A stretch of DNA of 8,209 nt. Source: an uncultured Bacteroidota bacterium (lineage in GTDB: Bacteria > Bacteroidota > Bacteroidia > Bacteroidales > UBA12481). The stretch spans positions 1 to 8,209 of the forward strand of contig CAILAQ010000248.1 in NCBI GenBank assembly GCA_903832165.1, read 5' to 3'. The translations under genes were made by a program, and so were the position numbers. The notes beneath the pieces are model-generated. The model was not told where the DNA came from. It worked only from the letters and a program-made list of their open reading frames with translations, and ran no database searches. Of the stretch, positions 6,886 to 8,209 are shown in pieces (positions within the stretch are counted from its first letter, which is position 1; each line of letters opens with the position of its first letter).

Positions 6886-7865
6886 TACCCTCTCTCCTTT
6901 TTGATCGCTGTGTCAATGAGGGATTGTGGTATCGGGGCAGCACCGAGCACTCTCGTATTGATCAGAAATTCCGTGCGCCCGTCTGCCAGAGTCCTTTGAT
7001 GTATCCCTGAAAAGAAATTGCTCTCTGCAAAAAGAGATATGAAGTCTTTCACATCCTCTTCAATACGAAATACGACAGATCCGGTAACTACAGAAAGTCC
7101 CATCCAGCTTTGATCCGAATCCAGGCCAATAACGTATCTTTTTTCAGGGTAACCACGAACTGCGTTAATGATCCCGATGTTGGAACCGGAAGTCATGGCA
7201 TAGATCAGTTCGTGATCTTTAAGTAAGGATCCGGCAAGAACATAAGCCGAGTCGATCATTTCATAACCTTCATAATCGGTGCTCAGAAAAACAGTAGGAG
7301 AAACCGTTCCTCCGGCATCCTTAACTCCTTCGATAAAACCAAGCTGATGGTCCTTCAGAAAAGGTGAATCAAAAGGTTCGATCATGATAGCCCTGCAGTT
7401 CTTCACCTTGCTTGCCGACAGGTATCCGGCCAGATAGGACGGTGCATAGGCCCGGTAAGTCAGGGTGGCCAGTCCCTCCTGCTCCAATACCCCTGCATCC
7501 AGGTAGAGGATCTTATGCGGTCCGTAGATGCCGTTGAGGGCATTGATCGCAGGTCCGTATTCGCTGCCTGAGATTATGATCAGTGTTGAAGAACGATAAT
7601 ACGATTTCATCACCGATATCTTCCTGATCCATTCAATCCCGGCTTCTGTGCTTTCCGGAATAATGTAATTAATCCTGAAGTCATTGACTAAAGAGGCCTC
7701 CTCGATACCCTGATACACCAGATCCAAAAAGCCCCGGTCGCCGAAACCGCTTTCCGGAAAGAGGGCATAAACCTCGAAAAATGGTTTGAAAGGAACCAGT
7801 TCCTCTGTCTTTTTGCACGACACAAGGAAAAGCAACAAAGTCAGGGACAGTAATACTTTTTTCAT
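6882..7865 (-). CDS. BMP/PnrA-like substrate-binding lipoprotein
   Basis: The 327-residue protein begins with a lipoprotein signal: MKKVLLSLTLLLFLVSC, with Cys17 followed by KKTEE. The mature part fits the BMP (Bmp/PnrA/TmpC) family, a periplasmic-binding fold that in known members binds nucleosides. FPESGFGDRGFLDLVYQG (residues 36-53) matches the family's N-terminal D-x-x-F...G element. IIISGSEYGPAI, YAPSYLAGYLSA, and GFIEGVKDAGG are further family-like segments. GLDSDQSWMG (residues 247-256), followed by VVTGSVVFRIEEDV, matches the GxDxDQ and SVvKr signature. Length is typical. The ATG overlaps the stop of the upstream peptidase gene (ATGA at 7865-7862), so translation is probably coupled. 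No ABC transporter genes are visible nearby, so the protein may act as a sensor or scaffold rather than feeding a transporter. The ligand is unknown. Confidence 0.85.
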   Translation of the reverse strand: MKKVLLSLTLLLFLVSCKKTEELVPFKPFFEVYALFPESGFGDRGFLDLVYQGIEEASLVNDFRINYIIPESTEAGIEWIRKISVMKSYYRSSTLIIISGSEYGPAINALNGIYGPHKILYLDAGVLEQEGLATLTYRAYAPSYLAGYLSASKVKNCRAIMIEPFDSPFLKDHQLGFIEGVKDAGGTVSPTVFLSTDYEGYEMIDSAYVLAGSLLKDHELIYAMTSGSNIGIINAVRGYPEKRYVIGLDSDQSWMGLSVVTGSVVFRIEEDVKDFISLFAESNFFSGIHQRTLADGRTEFLINTRVLGAAPIPQSLIDTAIKKERGY

Positions 7866-8209
7866 GGCGTGATAAATTCCTTCAGTTGTATCTGGAAAAT
7901 ATTTCCAAAATTCCGATAATTATAGAAAGAGATATGAGATCCGTTTACAAACGAAAAAATTTGTTCATACAACTGGCTGAAGTCGATCTCCGGAGTAGTT
8001 AACATGGCCCGGTTCATGGAATAGGCAAATTTATCGGCCAGCCATATACCCAGTCCGTCATCATACAGGTAGGCTTTTGAGGTTTCGTACGGATTGGCGC
8101 CGGTCATGATTAAAACTCCCGGCGTGGTAACTGCTTCCCCGATCTTGCCGGAATAGCAGGATTCCATCGACCAGAATATCAGTCGAAAACGATTGCCTTC
8201 CTTCAATTG
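7862..8209 (-). CDS. C13 (legumain-like) cysteine peptidase, C-terminal part (5' end outside window)
   Basis: The frame is open to the right edge. The TTG at 8206 is in frame but need not be the start, since coding-like sequence (QLKEGNRFRLIFWSMESCYSG) continues across it. MESCYSG carries the nucleophile Cys (codon 8158-8156) in the C13/caspase-fold context. The following stretch GVLIMTGANPYETSKAY then LYDD...GIWLADKFAYSM aligns well by eye with legumain ATTAANPRESSYACYYD...YLGDWYSV. The catalytic His-Gly motif should lie upstream, outside the window. Only about 60 residues follow the ANPYETS motif, so there is no long legumain-type prodomain. Legumains cleave after Asn or Asp, and the related GPI8 is a transamidase; the target here is unknown. 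The stop TGA (7864-7862) overlaps the ATG of the BMP lipoprotein gene, indicating one operon. Confidence 0.82.
   Translation of the reverse strand, partial: QLKEGNRFRLIFWSMESCYSGKIGEAVTTPGVLIMTGANPYETSKAYLYDDGLGIWLADKFAYSMNRAMLTTPEIDFSQLYEQIFSFVNGSHISFYNYRNFGNIFQIQLKEFITP

Overview
The window looks like a chromosomal accessory region of a Bacteroidota (probably Bacteroidales-like) bacterium. The support is indirect. Three exported proteins carry a lipobox cysteine, two of them followed by lysines and acidic residues. Start codons lack good Shine-Dalgarno sequences. Two secreted carbohydrate-active proteins of kinds common in this phylum are present. No rRNA, tRNA, CRISPR array, transposase or integrase was seen.

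Layout. (i) At the left edge a plus-strand lipoprotein, truncated by the window, carries two tandem copies of an SBP_bac_3-type solute-binding domain. (ii) A short G-rich spacer (about 1406-1447, six G-runs) separates it from a convergent minus-strand block. (iii) That block (1449-5414) encodes two exported carbohydrate-active proteins in the order beta-helix/pectate-lyase-3-like protein, then clan GH-D (alpha-galactosidase-like) hydrolase, 58 bases apart. Both reading frames are broken: the beta-helix gene near 3612-3640 and the hydrolase gene near 2700-2729. The unit therefore looks like a decaying two-gene polysaccharide-degradation operon, unless the breaks are assembly errors. (iv) A 175-base divergent region (5415-5589) holds weak Bacteroidota-like promoter elements and a hairpin upstream of the beta-helix start. 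(v) A plus-strand, AT-richer gene encodes a predicted lipoprotein of the phosphatidylserine decarboxylase family. It has a PSDC-like N-terminal region, an HxxH motif and a GGS self-processing site. (vi) Converging on it, with the two stop codons sharing TTAA, is a minus-strand pair: a C13 (legumain-like) cysteine peptidase running off the right edge, joined by an ATGA stop/start overlap to a BMP/PnrA-like substrate-binding lipoprotein.

How the genes may work together. The block 1449-5414 would have cut a galactose- or uronate-containing plant or algal glycan outside the cytoplasm. The most unusual parts are the exported decarboxylase-family lipoprotein and the translationally coupled legumain-like peptidase plus BMP lipoprotein. 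Neither solute-binding protein has ABC permease or ATPase genes beside it within the window. A sensory or envelope role is therefore as plausible as transport, but this is inference.
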